Of a stretch of DNA of 43,902 bases, positions 9,431 through 17,009 are shown in pieces. The translations under genes were made by a program, and so were the position numbers. Position 1 is the stretch's first letter; every line of letters begins with the position of its first letter. The notes under the pieces are model-generated. The model saw only the letters and a list, made by a program, of their open reading frames with translations. It was not told where the DNA came from and made no database searches. Source of the stretch: Candidatus Scatomonas merdigallinarum. GTDB lineage: Bacteria > Bacillota > Clostridia > Lachnospirales > Lachnospiraceae. The stretch is from contig DVKB01000001.1 of NCBI GenBank assembly GCA_018716305.1, positions 1 through 43,902 of the forward strand, given 5' to 3'.

Positions 9431-10083
9431 TCTGTTTCCTCTCCTCTGTGGTGGCCTGTAATGGAAAATTCCACCCACTCCGCGATATTGGTGGCATGGT
9501 CGCCGATTCTCTCGAAATACTTGGCGATCATCAGGATATCCATGGTCTGCTCCACGGACGCTACTCCTTTGCCGATGCCGTGAGCCAGTTCGTCACGGAT
9601 CAGGTCAAACAGCCGGTCTACATCATCGTCATCCGCGATCACCTGCTGGGCGATCGCCAGATCCTGTTTTACATAGGCATCAATGCTGGCAGTTACCATT
9701 TTTGAGGCTGCCTGGGCCATCTCGCCGATCTGCACCGTCTGGGCCGGAGCTCTCAGATCCCCGGCTGTGCGGACAATCTCGGCGATATCCGAAGCCTGAT
9801 CCCCGATCCGCTCCATATCCGTGATCATTTTCAGCGCCGCGGAAACTTTCCGCAGATCAGAAGCCACCGGCTGCTGCTGCAGCAGCAGTTTCAGGCAGAG
9901 AGTTTCGATCTCTCTCTCTTTCAGGTCAATGGCCGCGTCCTGGCCGATGATCTTGGAGGCCGCCTCCATATCTCCGCTCATGAGAGCCTGAAAACTTTCT
10001 CCGATCACATGCTCGCAGAGAGCCCCCATCTCAATAAGTTCTGTATGCAGTTCTTCCATCTGTCTGTCAAAACGATTTCTCAT
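9427..10083 (-). CDS. phoU: phosphate transport regulator PhoU
   Basis: A 218-aa all-helical protein with two PhoU three-helix bundles (about 1-105 and 106-215). It has the family metal-site motifs, seen as DMERIGDQASDIAE in the first repeat and ERIGDHATNIAE in the second. PhoU restrains phosphate uptake and links the Pst transporter to PhoR signalling. The ATG at 10083 is preferred because GGGAGG lies about 10 nt upstream; the in-frame TTG at 10092 would leave almost no spacing. The gene begins one base after the pstB stop and overlaps phoB by four bases. Confidence 0.94.
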   Translation of the reverse strand: MRNRFDRQMEELHTELIEMGALCEHVIGESFQALMSGDMEAASKIIGQDAAIDLKEREIETLCLKLLLQQQPVASDLRKVSAALKMITDMERIGDQASDIAEIVRTAGDLRAPAQTVQIGEMAQAASKMVTASIDAYVKQDLAIAQQVIADDDDVDRLFDLIRDELAHGIGKGVASVEQTMDILMIAKYFERIGDHATNIAEWVEFSITGHHRGEETE

Positions 10084-10084
10084 A

Positions 10085-10837
10085 TCAGCCAAACCTCCCG
10101 GAGATGTAGTCTTCAGTTCTCTTATCCCTGGGCATAGAGAACAGTTCTTCCGTCTTGTTCTGCTCGATCACCTCGCCCAGCAGGAAAAATACCGTATTAT
10201 CCGAAACACGGGCCGCCTGCTGCATGTTGTGGGTAACCATCACAATAGTATAATCCTTTTTCAGTTCCTGCACAAGATCTTCGATCTTGGAAGTAGAAAT
10301 GGGATCCAGGGCAGAGGTGGACTCGTCCATAAGCAGCACTTCCGGCTGCACGGCCAGGGCTCTGGCAATACAGAGTCTCTGCTGCTGCCCGCCGGACATT
10401 CCCAGGGCGCTGGTTTTCAGCCTGTCCTTTACCTCATCCCAGATGGCCGCCTGGCGCAGGGATCTCTCCACGATCTCGTCCAGTTTTACCTTGGAATGAA
10501 CGCCGTGGGTCTTGGGGCCGTAGGCCACATTGTCATAAATGCTCATGGGGAAGGGATTCGCCTTCTGGAACACCATGCCCACTCTCTTTCTCAGCATGTT
10601 CACGTCGGTATTTTTGGCGTAGATATCCATGTCGTCCAGCAGGATCTTTCCGGTGATTTTGCATCCCTCCACCAGGTCGTTCATACGGTTCAGGGACTTC
10701 AGAAGAGTGGATTTTCCACAGCCGGAGGGACCGATGAAAGCGGTGATCTCTTTTTCGTGAATCTGAATGTTTACATCTTTCAGCGCATGGAAATCTCCGT
10801 AATGGAGGTTCATGTTTTCAATCGTCATCTTATCCAT
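10085..10837 (-). CDS. pstB: phosphate ABC transporter ATP-binding protein PstB
   Basis: A 250-aa ABC ATPase that powers phosphate import through the PstA-PstC channel. It has Walker [10 protein letters not shown] (36-44), the ABC signature MSGGQQQR, Walker [10 protein letters not shown] and the switch histidine in MVTHNMQQ. PstB-specific features are [17 protein letters not shown] after Walker A and [12 protein letters not shown] at the Q loop. It lies 5 bp downstream of pstA with an AAAGGA site. Confidence 0.97.
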   Translation of the reverse strand: MDKMTIENMNLHYGDFHALKDVNIQIHEKEITAFIGPSGCGKSTLLKSLNRMNDLVEGCKITGKILLDDMDIYAKNTDVNMLRKRVGMVFQKANPFPMSIYDNVAYGPKTHGVHSKVKLDEIVERSLRQAAIWDEVKDRLKTSALGMSGGQQQRLCIARALAVQPEVLLMDESTSALDPISTSKIEDLVQELKKDYTIVMVTHNMQQAARVSDNTVFFLLGEVIEQNKTEELFSMPRDKRTEDYISGRFG

Positions 10838-10842
10838 CTTAT

Positions 10843-11733
10843 TTATCCTTTCGTTATCTTCTTGGCAAAGAAGCTGGAAACTGCGTTGATCAGAAGCACC
10901 ATGACCAGCAGGATCACGGCTGTGGCAAAGGCTTTGTCCATATAGAGTCCCTCAGAGGAAAGCACATACATGTGGACAGCCAGTGTTCTTCCGGAATCCA
11001 TGGGGGCCGCGTACTGGGCCACAGAACCGGCCGTGTACAGCAGAGCTGCCGTCTCTCCCACGATACGTCCCGTGGCCAGAATGATTCCGGAGAGGATTCC
11101 CGGCATAGCCGCGGGAAGCACGATCTTAAAAATCGTTCTCAGTTTGCCGGCGCCCAGTCCGAAGCTGGCTTCCCGGTAAGATACCGGCACAGATTTCAGC
11201 GCCTCCTCGGAGGTACGCATAATCAGGGGAAGTACCATGATAGCCAGGGTCAAAGCTCCCGAAATCATGGAATATCCCAGTTTCAGGGCAATGGTAAAAA
11301 ACAGCATACCGAACAGGCCATATACTATAGAAGGAATACCGGAAAGCGTTTCTGCGGTGATCCGGATGATTCCCACCACTTTTCCTGTATTGTTGGTATA
11401 CTCTACCAGGAAAATAGCGGCACAGATACCGATAGGCACAGCGATCAGCAGAGCGATGACCGTCATCTCCAGGGTATTGACAATCGCCGGGATCACAGAA
11501 GCGTTTTCTGTGGTGTATTTCAGGGAAAACAGATCCGGCGTGATATTTCCCACTCCCCGGATCAGCACAAAGCCTACCAGGAATACCAGGATCGCTACGG
11601 AAAGCACCGCCGCCGCCCAGGTCAGCACTGTCATTACCAGTGAGAAAGCGCTTTTCTTATAGGGAATGGCGGCAGCGGCCCGGGGCTCCTGCCCTGCCTG
11701 TATGTTAGATTTAGAATTATTTGGATTACTCAT
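10843..11733 (-). CDS. pstA: phosphate ABC transporter permease PstA
   Basis: A 296-aa permease with about six transmembrane segments; the first is near residues 32-56. The cytoplasmic coupling loop that docks PstB is seen in [26 protein letters not shown] hydrophilic N-terminal tail of about 25 residues precedes the first helix. It pairs with PstC to form the membrane channel. Its start overlaps the end of pstC by eight bases and carries an AGGAGG site. Confidence 0.96.
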   Translation of the reverse strand: MSNPNNSKSNIQAGQEPRAAAAIPYKKSAFSLVMTVLTWAAAVLSVAILVFLVGFVLIRGVGNITPDLFSLKYTTENASVIPAIVNTLEMTVIALLIAVPIGICAAIFLVEYTNNTGKVVGIIRITAETLSGIPSIVYGLFGMLFFTIALKLGYSMISGALTLAIMVLPLIMRTSEEALKSVPVSYREASFGLGAGKLRTIFKIVLPAAMPGILSGIILATGRIVGETAALLYTAGSVAQYAAPMDSGRTLAVHMYVLSSEGLYMDKAFATAVILLVMVLLINAVSSFFAKKITKG

Positions 11734-12592
11734 GAGCGGCCCTCCTGTTCAGCAGTGACAGACAAAGGTTGATGATCAGGATAAACACGAACAGCACCAC
11801 ACCGGTGGCAATCAGAGACTCTCTGTGAAGTCCTGACGCGTATCCCATCTCCAGCACGATATTGGAAGTCATGGTCCGGACGCCGGCCAGAAGCCCGCTG
11901 GGCATGGCCGTCTGATTTCCGGCGATCATGATCACGGCCATGGTTTCTCCGATAGCACGGCCGATACCCAGAACCGTTCCTGCCATAATACCGGATTTGG
12001 CAGCGGGAACGACGGTAAAAAATACACTTTTGGAGTGGGAGGCGCCCAGTGCCAGAGCTCCTTCGTAATAACTTCTCGGCACGCTCTTCAGGGCGGGTTC
12101 GATGACTCCCACCACAGTGGGAAGGATCATAATGGCCAGCATCAGAGAGGCCGTCAGCATGGTCTTTCCGCTGGCAAGATGGAACACATCCTGAACCAGG
12201 GGTACCAGAACTACCAGACCAAAGAAGCCGTAAACAACAGAAGGAACTCCTGCCATAAGGTTAATTCCCGCTTTCAGGGGGCCGTACAGCTTTTTGGGGC
12301 AGTAGTACGCCATAAACACGGAGGTGAGAATGGCAATGGGAACACCTACGATAATGGCACCGGCCGTTACATAAATACTTCCCAGAATGAAGGGCAGGAT
12401 TCCGTACAGATCATTACTGGGCCTCCAGGTATCTCCGATCAGGAAGTCCAGAAATCCGATCTCCTTCATAGCGGGAATACCATTGGCAAACAGGAAAATG
12501 CAGATCAGCGCGACGGCCAGGACTGACACACAGGCAGCCACCAGGAACACAATCCGCATAGCGCTTTCCTTAAAACTTGATTTTGCTTTCAT
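11726..12592 (-). CDS. pstC: phosphate ABC transporter permease PstC
   Basis: A 288-aa permease with about six transmembrane helices and the coupling loop GVIEPALKSVPRSYYEGALALG. I choose the ATG at 12592 because GAGGAGAA lies just upstream; a frame opening at 12640 would add 16 residues with no good ribosome site. It is separated from pstS by 146 bp holding a hairpin (12645-12672) that may lower expression of the permease genes relative to the binding protein. Confidence 0.95.
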   Translation of the reverse strand: MKAKSSFKESAMRIVFLVAACVSVLAVALICIFLFANGIPAMKEIGFLDFLIGDTWRPSNDLYGILPFILGSIYVTAGAIIVGVPIAILTSVFMAYYCPKKLYGPLKAGINLMAGVPSVVYGFFGLVVLVPLVQDVFHLASGKTMLTASLMLAIMILPTVVGVIEPALKSVPRSYYEGALALGASHSKSVFFTVVPAAKSGIMAGTVLGIGRAIGETMAVIMIAGNQTAMPSGLLAGVRTMTSNIVLEMGYASGLHRESLIATGVVLFVFILIINLCLSLLNRRAAHE

Positions 12593-12644
12593 AGCAGTTC
12601 TCCTCGGATTTGTTAAAGGAATGTAAAGTACTGTCTCCATAAAA

Positions 12645-12672
12645 CAGGGGACAGGCTAAGCTCTGTCCCCTG
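12645..12672 (-). terminator. intercistronic hairpin between pstS and pstC (possible attenuator)
   Basis: Arms 12645-12654 and 12663-12672 form a perfect GC-rich 10-bp stem with an 8-nt loop. On the minus strand it is followed by TTTTA rather than a full T tract. Partial termination or stabilisation of the pstS message is a common way to make more binding protein than permease. Confidence 0.65.
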
Positions 12673-12738
12673 CGGGGTGACTGCCGCATATTCTATCAGT
12701 CACGATGTACTTCTGTTTTCGGTTCAGTGTATGTCAGA

Positions 12739-13686
12739 TTAAATTTCGGACCAGTCGGTTACTTCACCGGTGTAGATCTGCATCACCTGCTCGCTGGTCA
12801 GCTCATCAATGGGGCTGTCCGGGCTTACGATTACGGCGATGCCATCTGTAGCGATTACAGTTGCCTCCACACCCTGGCTCAGCTCGTCGTCATTGACCGC
12901 GCGGGAAGCCATTCCGATATCGCATACGCCGTCGATGGCATTGGTGATGCCGGTGGTGGAGTCAGACTGCTGTACCTGTACGTCTACATCTCCGTTGATA
13001 GCTTCATAAGCCTCTGCCAGCTTTTCCATAACCGGTGTTACGGAAGAGGAGCCTGCTACGGTAACTGTGCCGGAACCCGCGGCGCCTGCGAATGCCTCGG
13101 CGGCGTCATCTCCGATGTAGCCTTCCTCGTTGATTACTTCCTGGCCCTCAGCGCTCATGATATAGTCAATAAAGTTCTGGGCAGCCTCGCTGACACCCTC
13201 AGTCTTAGTTACGATATTGAAGGGACGGCTTACTTTGTAGGAACCATCTTTTACAGTCTCTACACTGGCCTCGGCTCCGTCAATTTTAACAGCCTTTACA
13301 GTCTCATCCAGAGAGCCCAGAGAGATGTAACCGATAGCCGCTTTATTGCCTGCCACGGTAGTCATCATAACGGAGGTGCTGTTGGTAATCTCAGCAGTGG
13401 GAATGGTCATGTCCACTTTCTCGCCGGACTCATCTTTCTGCTCGATGCCGAACAGCTCTACAAAAGCTCCTCTGGTACCGGAACCGTCCTCACGGGATAC
13501 TACCACGATGGGGCCTTCCGCTCCTGCGGTCTCGCCGCCTTCTTTCTCAGCTTCGGGAGCCTCTGTTGCTTCCGCGCTGCTTCCGTTGTTGGTGTCCGCG
13601 TTGTCATCGCTGTTTCCGCATCCGGCCAGCATCATAGATGCTGCCATAGCCGCTGTCATCATGATTGCCACTACTTTTTTCTTCAT
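12739..13686 (-). CDS. pstS: phosphate-binding lipoprotein PstS, circularly permuted
   Basis: A 315-aa lipoprotein. Residues 1-22 form a signal peptide ending in lipobox LAGC with the lipidated Cys23, followed by a Glu/Ala-rich linker to about residue 57. Canonical PstS begins with the VAGSSSVTP phosphate loop and reaches SREDGSGTR in mid-protein. Here the order is reversed: IVVVSREDGSGTRGAF is at 60-75 and continues to EEGYIGDDAAEAF at 188-199. Only then come VTVAGSSSVTP (208-218), QQSDSTTG (239-246), DIGMASR (256-262) and IATDGIAVIV (278-287). The protein ends at YTGEVTDWSEI, which normally runs straight into the SRED segment. All binding-loop elements are present once, so the protein should still bind phosphate. 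The gene is first in the operon, behind a Pho-box promoter. Confidence 0.93.
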   Translation of the reverse strand: MKKKVVAIMMTAAMAASMMLAGCGNSDDNADTNNGSSAEATEAPEAEKEGGETAGAEGPIVVVSREDGSGTRGAFVELFGIEQKDESGEKVDMTIPTAEITNSTSVMMTTVAGNKAAIGYISLGSLDETVKAVKIDGAEASVETVKDGSYKVSRPFNIVTKTEGVSEAAQNFIDYIMSAEGQEVINEEGYIGDDAAEAFAGAAGSGTVTVAGSSSVTPVMEKLAEAYEAINGDVDVQVQQSDSTTGITNAIDGVCDIGMASRAVNDDELSQGVEATVIATDGIAVIVSPDSPIDELTSEQVMQIYTGEVTDWSEI

Positions 13687-13743
13687 AAATAATTTTCTCC
13701 TGTTCTTTTTGTTGTTGGTTTTTTACAATTGGATTTTACATGA

Positions 13744-13823
13744 AATATAGTAACAGCCCAATGTAAAATGCAAAACGCGGGCTATGTTAAATTCCTGTAA
13801 AATCACGAAAGACTTTTGTAAAA
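13744..13823 (-). promoter_or_regulatory. Pho-box promoter of the pst operon
   Basis: On the minus strand, four TTTTACA or TTTAACA repeats lie at 13817-13823, 13796-13802, 13785-13791 and 13762-13768, with spacings of 21, 11 and 23 bp, close to multiples of one helical turn. A -10 box TATATT is at 13744-13749 and no good -35 is present; the last repeat covers that position. This fits an activator-dependent promoter bound by PhoB/PhoP dimers. Confidence 0.8.
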
Positions 13824-13878
13824 TCCGTTTGTCAGAAAACTTCTGCCCCTTCTCTGTCCGAAGGGCTTTGCCCATAAC

Positions 13879-13912
13879 AAAAAGAGGACATCCAGAACTC
13901 TGGACATCCTCT
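13879..13912 (-). terminator. terminator of the small membrane-protein gene upstream of pst
   Basis: Six outer pairs (AGAGGA with TCCTCT) and an inner CCAG/CTGG stem are separated by a symmetrical 3x3 internal loop. On the minus strand the stem is followed by five T. It lies between the gene at 13952-14266 and the pst promoter. Confidence 0.65.
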
Positions 13913-13951
13913 AGGATTCCCCCTTACCCGCGAATCATTCGCAAAAACTTT

Positions 13952-14266
13952 TTACTGGGGAAATTTCTTTTTCAGATACACAAACAGGATAATCATACCC
14001 CCGATAACCACTACCAGCTCAATGATCGCCGTGATCTGAGACGGGACGAGAAACATCATCAGGGAACATAAGGCAAGCACCAGCAGAAAAATCCCGATGG
14101 CGAACTGATACTTTCTCTCCTCCTCCGCGGTTCTGCCGCTTTTTCTGTCTCTCAGTTCCCTGGAGGTAAAGGCTCTCAGGACGCCGTCCCCTTTCCCCAG
14201 AAAGAACACTACGGACAAAACTCCGCAGATCACCAGAAATATCATGTCAAAGGTTGGTCCAAACAT
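13952..14266 (-). CDS. small membrane protein of unknown function
   Basis: A 104-aa protein with three hydrophobic segments near residues 5-22, 52-70 and 77-97. The first two are joined by a highly charged cytoplasmic-type loop (RELRDRKSGRTAEEERKY), and a basic tail KKKFPQ ends the protein. I recognise no enzymatic motif. It resembles short clostridial integral membrane proteins of the DUF3784-like size class, but I cannot assign a family. The ribosome binding site is weak (GGGG-TAAAAG). It is followed by its own terminator (13879-13912), so it is not part of the phosphate operon. Confidence 0.7.
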   Translation of the reverse strand: MFGPTFDMIFLVICGVLSVVFFLGKGDGVLRAFTSRELRDRKSGRTAEEERKYQFAIGIFLLVLALCSLMMFLVPSQITAIIELVVVIGGMIILFVYLKKKFPQ

Positions 14267-14345
14267 ATCTTTTACCCCGCGTTCTTCTTTAGTGGTTTCC
14301 TGTGGGAAACTCCTGTACTATCATACCAGATTTTTCCCGCTTTGT

Positions 14346-14591
14346 CTATGAAACTTCTGTAGCTTCTTCCTCTTCCACGGGAACTTTAAATTCCGCGGTA
14401 AAGCGGTCGTAACATTCCTCACAGAGATCAAAGTGGTGGCTCATGGTATCTTTCCCGGAAAAATATCCCCAGTCCACATCCACGGAACAGATTCCTTCTT
14501 TTACAATCCCCTGCTCCACCAGCATTTTTTTCCCGCAGCAGTTGCAGACCGCCGTCTCCAGTTCCCCTGTGCTTTTGTTATATTTTCTCAT
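14346..14591 (-). CDS. small zinc-ribbon-like protein, function unknown
   Basis: An 81-aa soluble protein. A CNCC motif at residues 16-19, a single Cys at 34 and a CEEC pair at 57-60 suggest a treble-clef or ribbon metal site. The tail is acidic (VEEEEATEV). Similar short Cys-rich proteins are widespread in Lachnospiraceae without known function. A possible promoter lies at 14677-14705, and a 19-codon frame precedes the gene. Confidence 0.65.
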   Translation of the reverse strand: MRKYNKSTGELETAVCNCCGKKMLVEQGIVKEGICSVDVDWGYFSGKDTMSHHFDLCEECYDRFTAEFKVPVEEEEATEVS

Positions 14592-14607
14592 ACGCAGCCT
14601 CCCCGTT

Positions 14608-14667
14608 TCATGCTCTCCTGTATTTTTCTCCGCCGAATCCGCCCTGGGCCTCTCCGGTCTTTGACAT
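14608..14667 (-). CDS. possible 19-codon leader ORF
   Basis: A short frame starts with ATG at 14667, preceded by TAGGAG at a good distance, and ends in TGA at 14608. The product would be glycine- and charge-rich (GEAQGGFGGEKYRRA). Its stop overlaps a second ATG, and the zinc-ribbon gene begins 17 nt later. It could be a leader peptide or chance; nothing beyond the ribosome site supports it. Confidence 0.2.
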   Translation of the reverse strand: MSKTGEAQGGFGGEKYRRA

Positions 14668-14676
14668 GTCTCCTAC

Positions 14677-14705
14677 AGTATAATACAGGGCCGCCCGGGA
14701 TTCCA
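14677..14705 (-). promoter_or_regulatory. possible promoter for the zinc-ribbon gene
   Basis: Minus-strand TGGAAT (14700-14705), 17-bp spacer, TATACT (14677-14682). The -10 is good and the -35 poor. It lies just beyond the rimI stop. Confidence 0.4.
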
Positions 14706-14737
14706 GTGGGAAGTACGGGCAGTTCTGGAAAGGCCTG

Positions 14738-15169
14738 CTATTTTCTGCTCATGAGAACCGCGTCCTCTCTGGGTTCTTCATAATAATCCCTGCGCAGGCC
14801 GTCTTTCTGAAAGCCCAGCTTTTCATAGAGCTCTATGGCCGCCTGATTGCCGGCCCGGACTTCCAGGTAAAGCTTTGTCACTCCGGCCTCCCCCGCCCGC
14901 CGGATCAGTTCCCGGACCAGCAGAGTGCCCACCCCCTGCCTTCTCCTGTTTGAGGCTACCGAAACATTGGTGATGTCTCCCTCATCCGGCACCAGGACAG
15001 CCCCGCAGTAGCCGGCGATCTCCCCATCTTCCTCCGCCGCCAGGAACAGAGTATCCTGCCGGATCAGGAAACTGAAAAATCCGTTTTCCGTCCAGGGGAC
15101 GGAGAAATTCTCCCTTTCGATAGCCATCACCTGATCCAGATCCTCCAGAGTCATTTCTCTTACTGTCAT
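14738..15169 (-). CDS. rimI: ribosomal protein S18-alanine N-acetyltransferase RimI
   Basis: A 143-aa GNAT acetyltransferase that uses acetyl-CoA to acetylate an N-terminal amine, classically of ribosomal protein S18. It shows the acetyl-CoA loop RRRQGVGTLLVREL near residues 75-88 and the C-terminal NQAAIELYEKLGFQKDGLRRDYY. Its start overlaps the tsaB stop as ATGA. The tsaE-tsaB-rimI order is a classic Firmicutes arrangement and favours RimI over other GNATs; tsaD, often the next gene, is not here. Confidence 0.92.
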   Translation of the reverse strand: MTVREMTLEDLDQVMAIERENFSVPWTENGFFSFLIRQDTLFLAAEEDGEIAGYCGAVLVPDEGDITNVSVASNRRRQGVGTLLVRELIRRAGEAGVTKLYLEVRAGNQAAIELYEKLGFQKDGLRRDYYEEPREDAVLMSRK

Positions 15170-15891
15170 TCCCTGTCCTCTCCTCTCTCTGCTCTTTCCC
15201 GTTCCGCCCGTTCCCGTTCTGCCTGGGAAAGCCGCAGGTACTCCGGCTTATGTTCCGCGGCGGTCTCGGTTCTGCCTTCCAGGAAATACCTCTCTCCCAG
15301 GGCCGCCACCGCTCCGGCTCTCTGCCGGTTTACATGGGCGGGGGCCATGGTCCAGGACACCTGCAGCAATTCTTTCAACTGATCCCGGTAGACCGATGCT
15401 CCGTCTCCCAGAAGGATCACCGGTTCTCCCAGTGCATTGAGCCGCGCGGCGGTCTCCTCCACTGCCTCTGCCCGCTGGGGCAGAACCGTTATAAAATCAT
15501 CGCCCCGGAACCGGTAAATCCCGGTATAGACCTGAGACCGGCGGGCATCCATCATAGGGCAGATCACTCCTGCAGCCCCGTAGAGATTGAAAGCCAGGGC
15601 GTCTGCGGTAGGAACAGCGATCAGAGGTTTTCCCAGGGCCAGCCCCAGACCTTTGGCGGTAGCGGATCCGATCCGCAGCCCGGTGAAAGATCCCGGGCCG
15701 CCGGCCACCGCAATGGCGTCCAGGGTATTCAGATCCAGTTCAATCATCCGGGATATCTCATCAATCATAGGCAGCAGGGTCTGGGAATGTGTTTTCTTAT
15801 AATTTACCGTATATTCCGCTGTCAGGATTCCGTTTTCCGTCACGGCCGCGGAAGCGGTGAGCCCTGAACTGTCAATGGCCAGTATCTTCAT
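15166..15891 (-). CDS. tsaB: tRNA threonylcarbamoyladenosine biosynthesis protein TsaB
   Basis: A 241-aa ASKHA-fold protein that scaffolds TsaD in making the t6A37 modification on ANN-decoding tRNAs. It opens with ILAIDSSGLTASAAV and carries the TsaB signature AVAGGPGSFTGLRIGSATAKGL around residues 63-84. The last 20 residues are a charged repeat (QAERERAERERAERGE), longer than in most homologues and probably disordered. The start overlaps tsaE by 20 bp. Confidence 0.95.
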   Translation of the reverse strand: MKILAIDSSGLTASAAVTENGILTAEYTVNYKKTHSQTLLPMIDEISRMIELDLNTLDAIAVAGGPGSFTGLRIGSATAKGLGLALGKPLIAVPTADALAFNLYGAAGVICPMMDARRSQVYTGIYRFRGDDFITVLPQRAEAVEETAARLNALGEPVILLGDGASVYRDQLKELLQVSWTMAPAHVNRQRAGAVAALGERYFLEGRTETAAEHKPEYLRLSQAERERAERERAERGEDRE

Positions 15892-16324
15892 GCTCTTCCT
15901 CCATTCCTTCTATTATAATAGTTCTGTAATCGAATCCTTTTTCCAGCTGTTTTTCTATGGTGATCCGGATCACTTTCTCCGGAAGCAGTTCCCGGATCTT
16001 CTCCGCCCATTCTATCAGACAGACTCCCTCCCCGAAAAAGTAATCGTCGTATCCGATCTCTTCCATTTCCTCCGGATCCTCAATCCGGTATACATCGAAA
16101 TGATAAAGGGGCAGTCTGCCGTCCCGGTACTCCTGTACAATAGTAAAGGTAGGGCTGTTTACCGGCTCCCGGATGCCCAGGCCCCGGGCCAGGCCTTTGG
16201 TAAACACCGTCTTCCCCACGCCCAGATCCCCGTCCAGGGTGTAGATCTGCCCCGGTCCGGCCTTTTCTCCTATTTTTCTTCCCAGCTCAAAGGTGTCCTT
16301 CTCGCTGAAGCTTTCTATTTGCAT
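15872..16324 (-). CDS. tsaE: tRNA threonylcarbamoyladenosine biosynthesis ATPase TsaE
   Basis: A 150-aa P-loop ATPase that cycles the TsaB-TsaD complex. Walker A is GDLGVGKT at 32-39, and SPTFTIVQEY and YHFDVYRIEDPEEMEEIGYDDY are the diagnostic TsaE segments. I choose the ATG at 16324 (MQIESFSEKD), which has AGGAGAA six bases upstream; an in-frame codon at 16381 would add 19 residues lying over the promoter. It is first in the tsaE-tsaB-rimI operon. Confidence 0.95.
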   Translation of the reverse strand: MQIESFSEKDTFELGRKIGEKAGPGQIYTLDGDLGVGKTVFTKGLARGLGIREPVNSPTFTIVQEYRDGRLPLYHFDVYRIEDPEEMEEIGYDDYFFGEGVCLIEWAEKIRELLPEKVIRITIEKQLEKGFDYRTIIIEGMEEEHEDTGH

Positions 16325-16371
16325 ACACGTTCTCCTGTCTGTCCATATTTTCTCTGTGGTACACTGAGGGT

Positions 16372-16400
16372 ATCTTAGCACAACGGTCGTGGACCTGCAA
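16372..16400 (-). promoter_or_regulatory. promoter of tsaE-tsaB-rimI
   Basis: Minus-strand TTGCAG (16395-16400), 17-bp spacer, TAAGAT (16372-16377). It is back-to-back with the cyclophilin promoter; the two -35 boxes are 7 bp apart. Confidence 0.6.
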
Positions 16401-16407
16401 GGAAAGA

Positions 16408-16436
16408 TTGCGCTTTTGCCGGCCAGGGCTTATAAT
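16408..16436 (+). promoter_or_regulatory. promoter of the cyclophilin gene
   Basis: TTGCGC (16408-16413), 17-bp spacer, perfect TATAAT (16431-16436), about 50 bp upstream of the ATG at 16488. Confidence 0.75.
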
Positions 16437-16487
16437 GAGACTGGCCTGTCACAGACAGTCCAATCTGTACAGAAAGGAATTTTTACT

Positions 16488-17006
16488 ATGTCAAATCCAG
16501 TTGTAACCATCACTATGGAAGACGGCTCCGTCATGAAAGCGGAACTTTATCCGGAAATCGCTCCCAACACGGTCCGCAACTTTATCTCTCTGATCCGGAA
16601 GGGCTTCTACAACGGCCTGACCTTTCACCGGGTCATTCCCGGATTTATGATTCAGGGCGGATGTCCCCAAGGCACAGGCACAGGCGGTCCCGGCTACTCC
16701 ATTAAAGGAGAATTCGCCCAGAACGGCGTAAAAAACGACCTGAAGCACACAGAGGGCGTTCTCTCCATGGCCCGGGCCATGCATCCGGACTCCGCCGGAA
16801 GCCAGTTTTTTATTATGCACAAAAACGCGCCCCATCTGGACGGAGCTTACGCGGCTTTCGGAAAAATCACGGAGGGAATGGATGTGGTGGATCGAATCGC
16901 CAATACACCCACCGATTTCCGTGACTGCCCGAAAACTCCCCAGATAATTCAGTCCATGACCGTTGACACCCTGGGTGAGACTTATGAAGAGCCGGAGACC
17001 TGCTAA
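16488..17006 (+). CDS. cyclophilin-type peptidyl-prolyl cis-trans isomerase
   Basis: A 172-aa cytoplasmic cyclophilin with no signal peptide. Catalytic and substrate-pocket motifs are FHRVIPGFMIQGG, with the active-site Arg, and GSQFFIMHKNAPHLDG. It catalyses proline isomerisation in protein folding. The start at 16488 is chosen because AAAGGA lies just upstream and the fold begins with VVTITMEDGSVMKAELYPE; an upstream in-frame codon at 16389 would overlap the -35 box. It ends 3 bp from the convergent yigZ gene, with no terminator between them. Confidence 0.94.
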   Translation: MSNPVVTITMEDGSVMKAELYPEIAPNTVRNFISLIRKGFYNGLTFHRVIPGFMIQGGCPQGTGTGGPGYSIKGEFAQNGVKNDLKHTEGVLSMARAMHPDSAGSQFFIMHKNAPHLDGAYAAFGKITEGMDVVDRIANTPTDFRDCPKTPQIIQSMTVDTLGETYEEPETC

Positions 17007-17009
17007 GGT

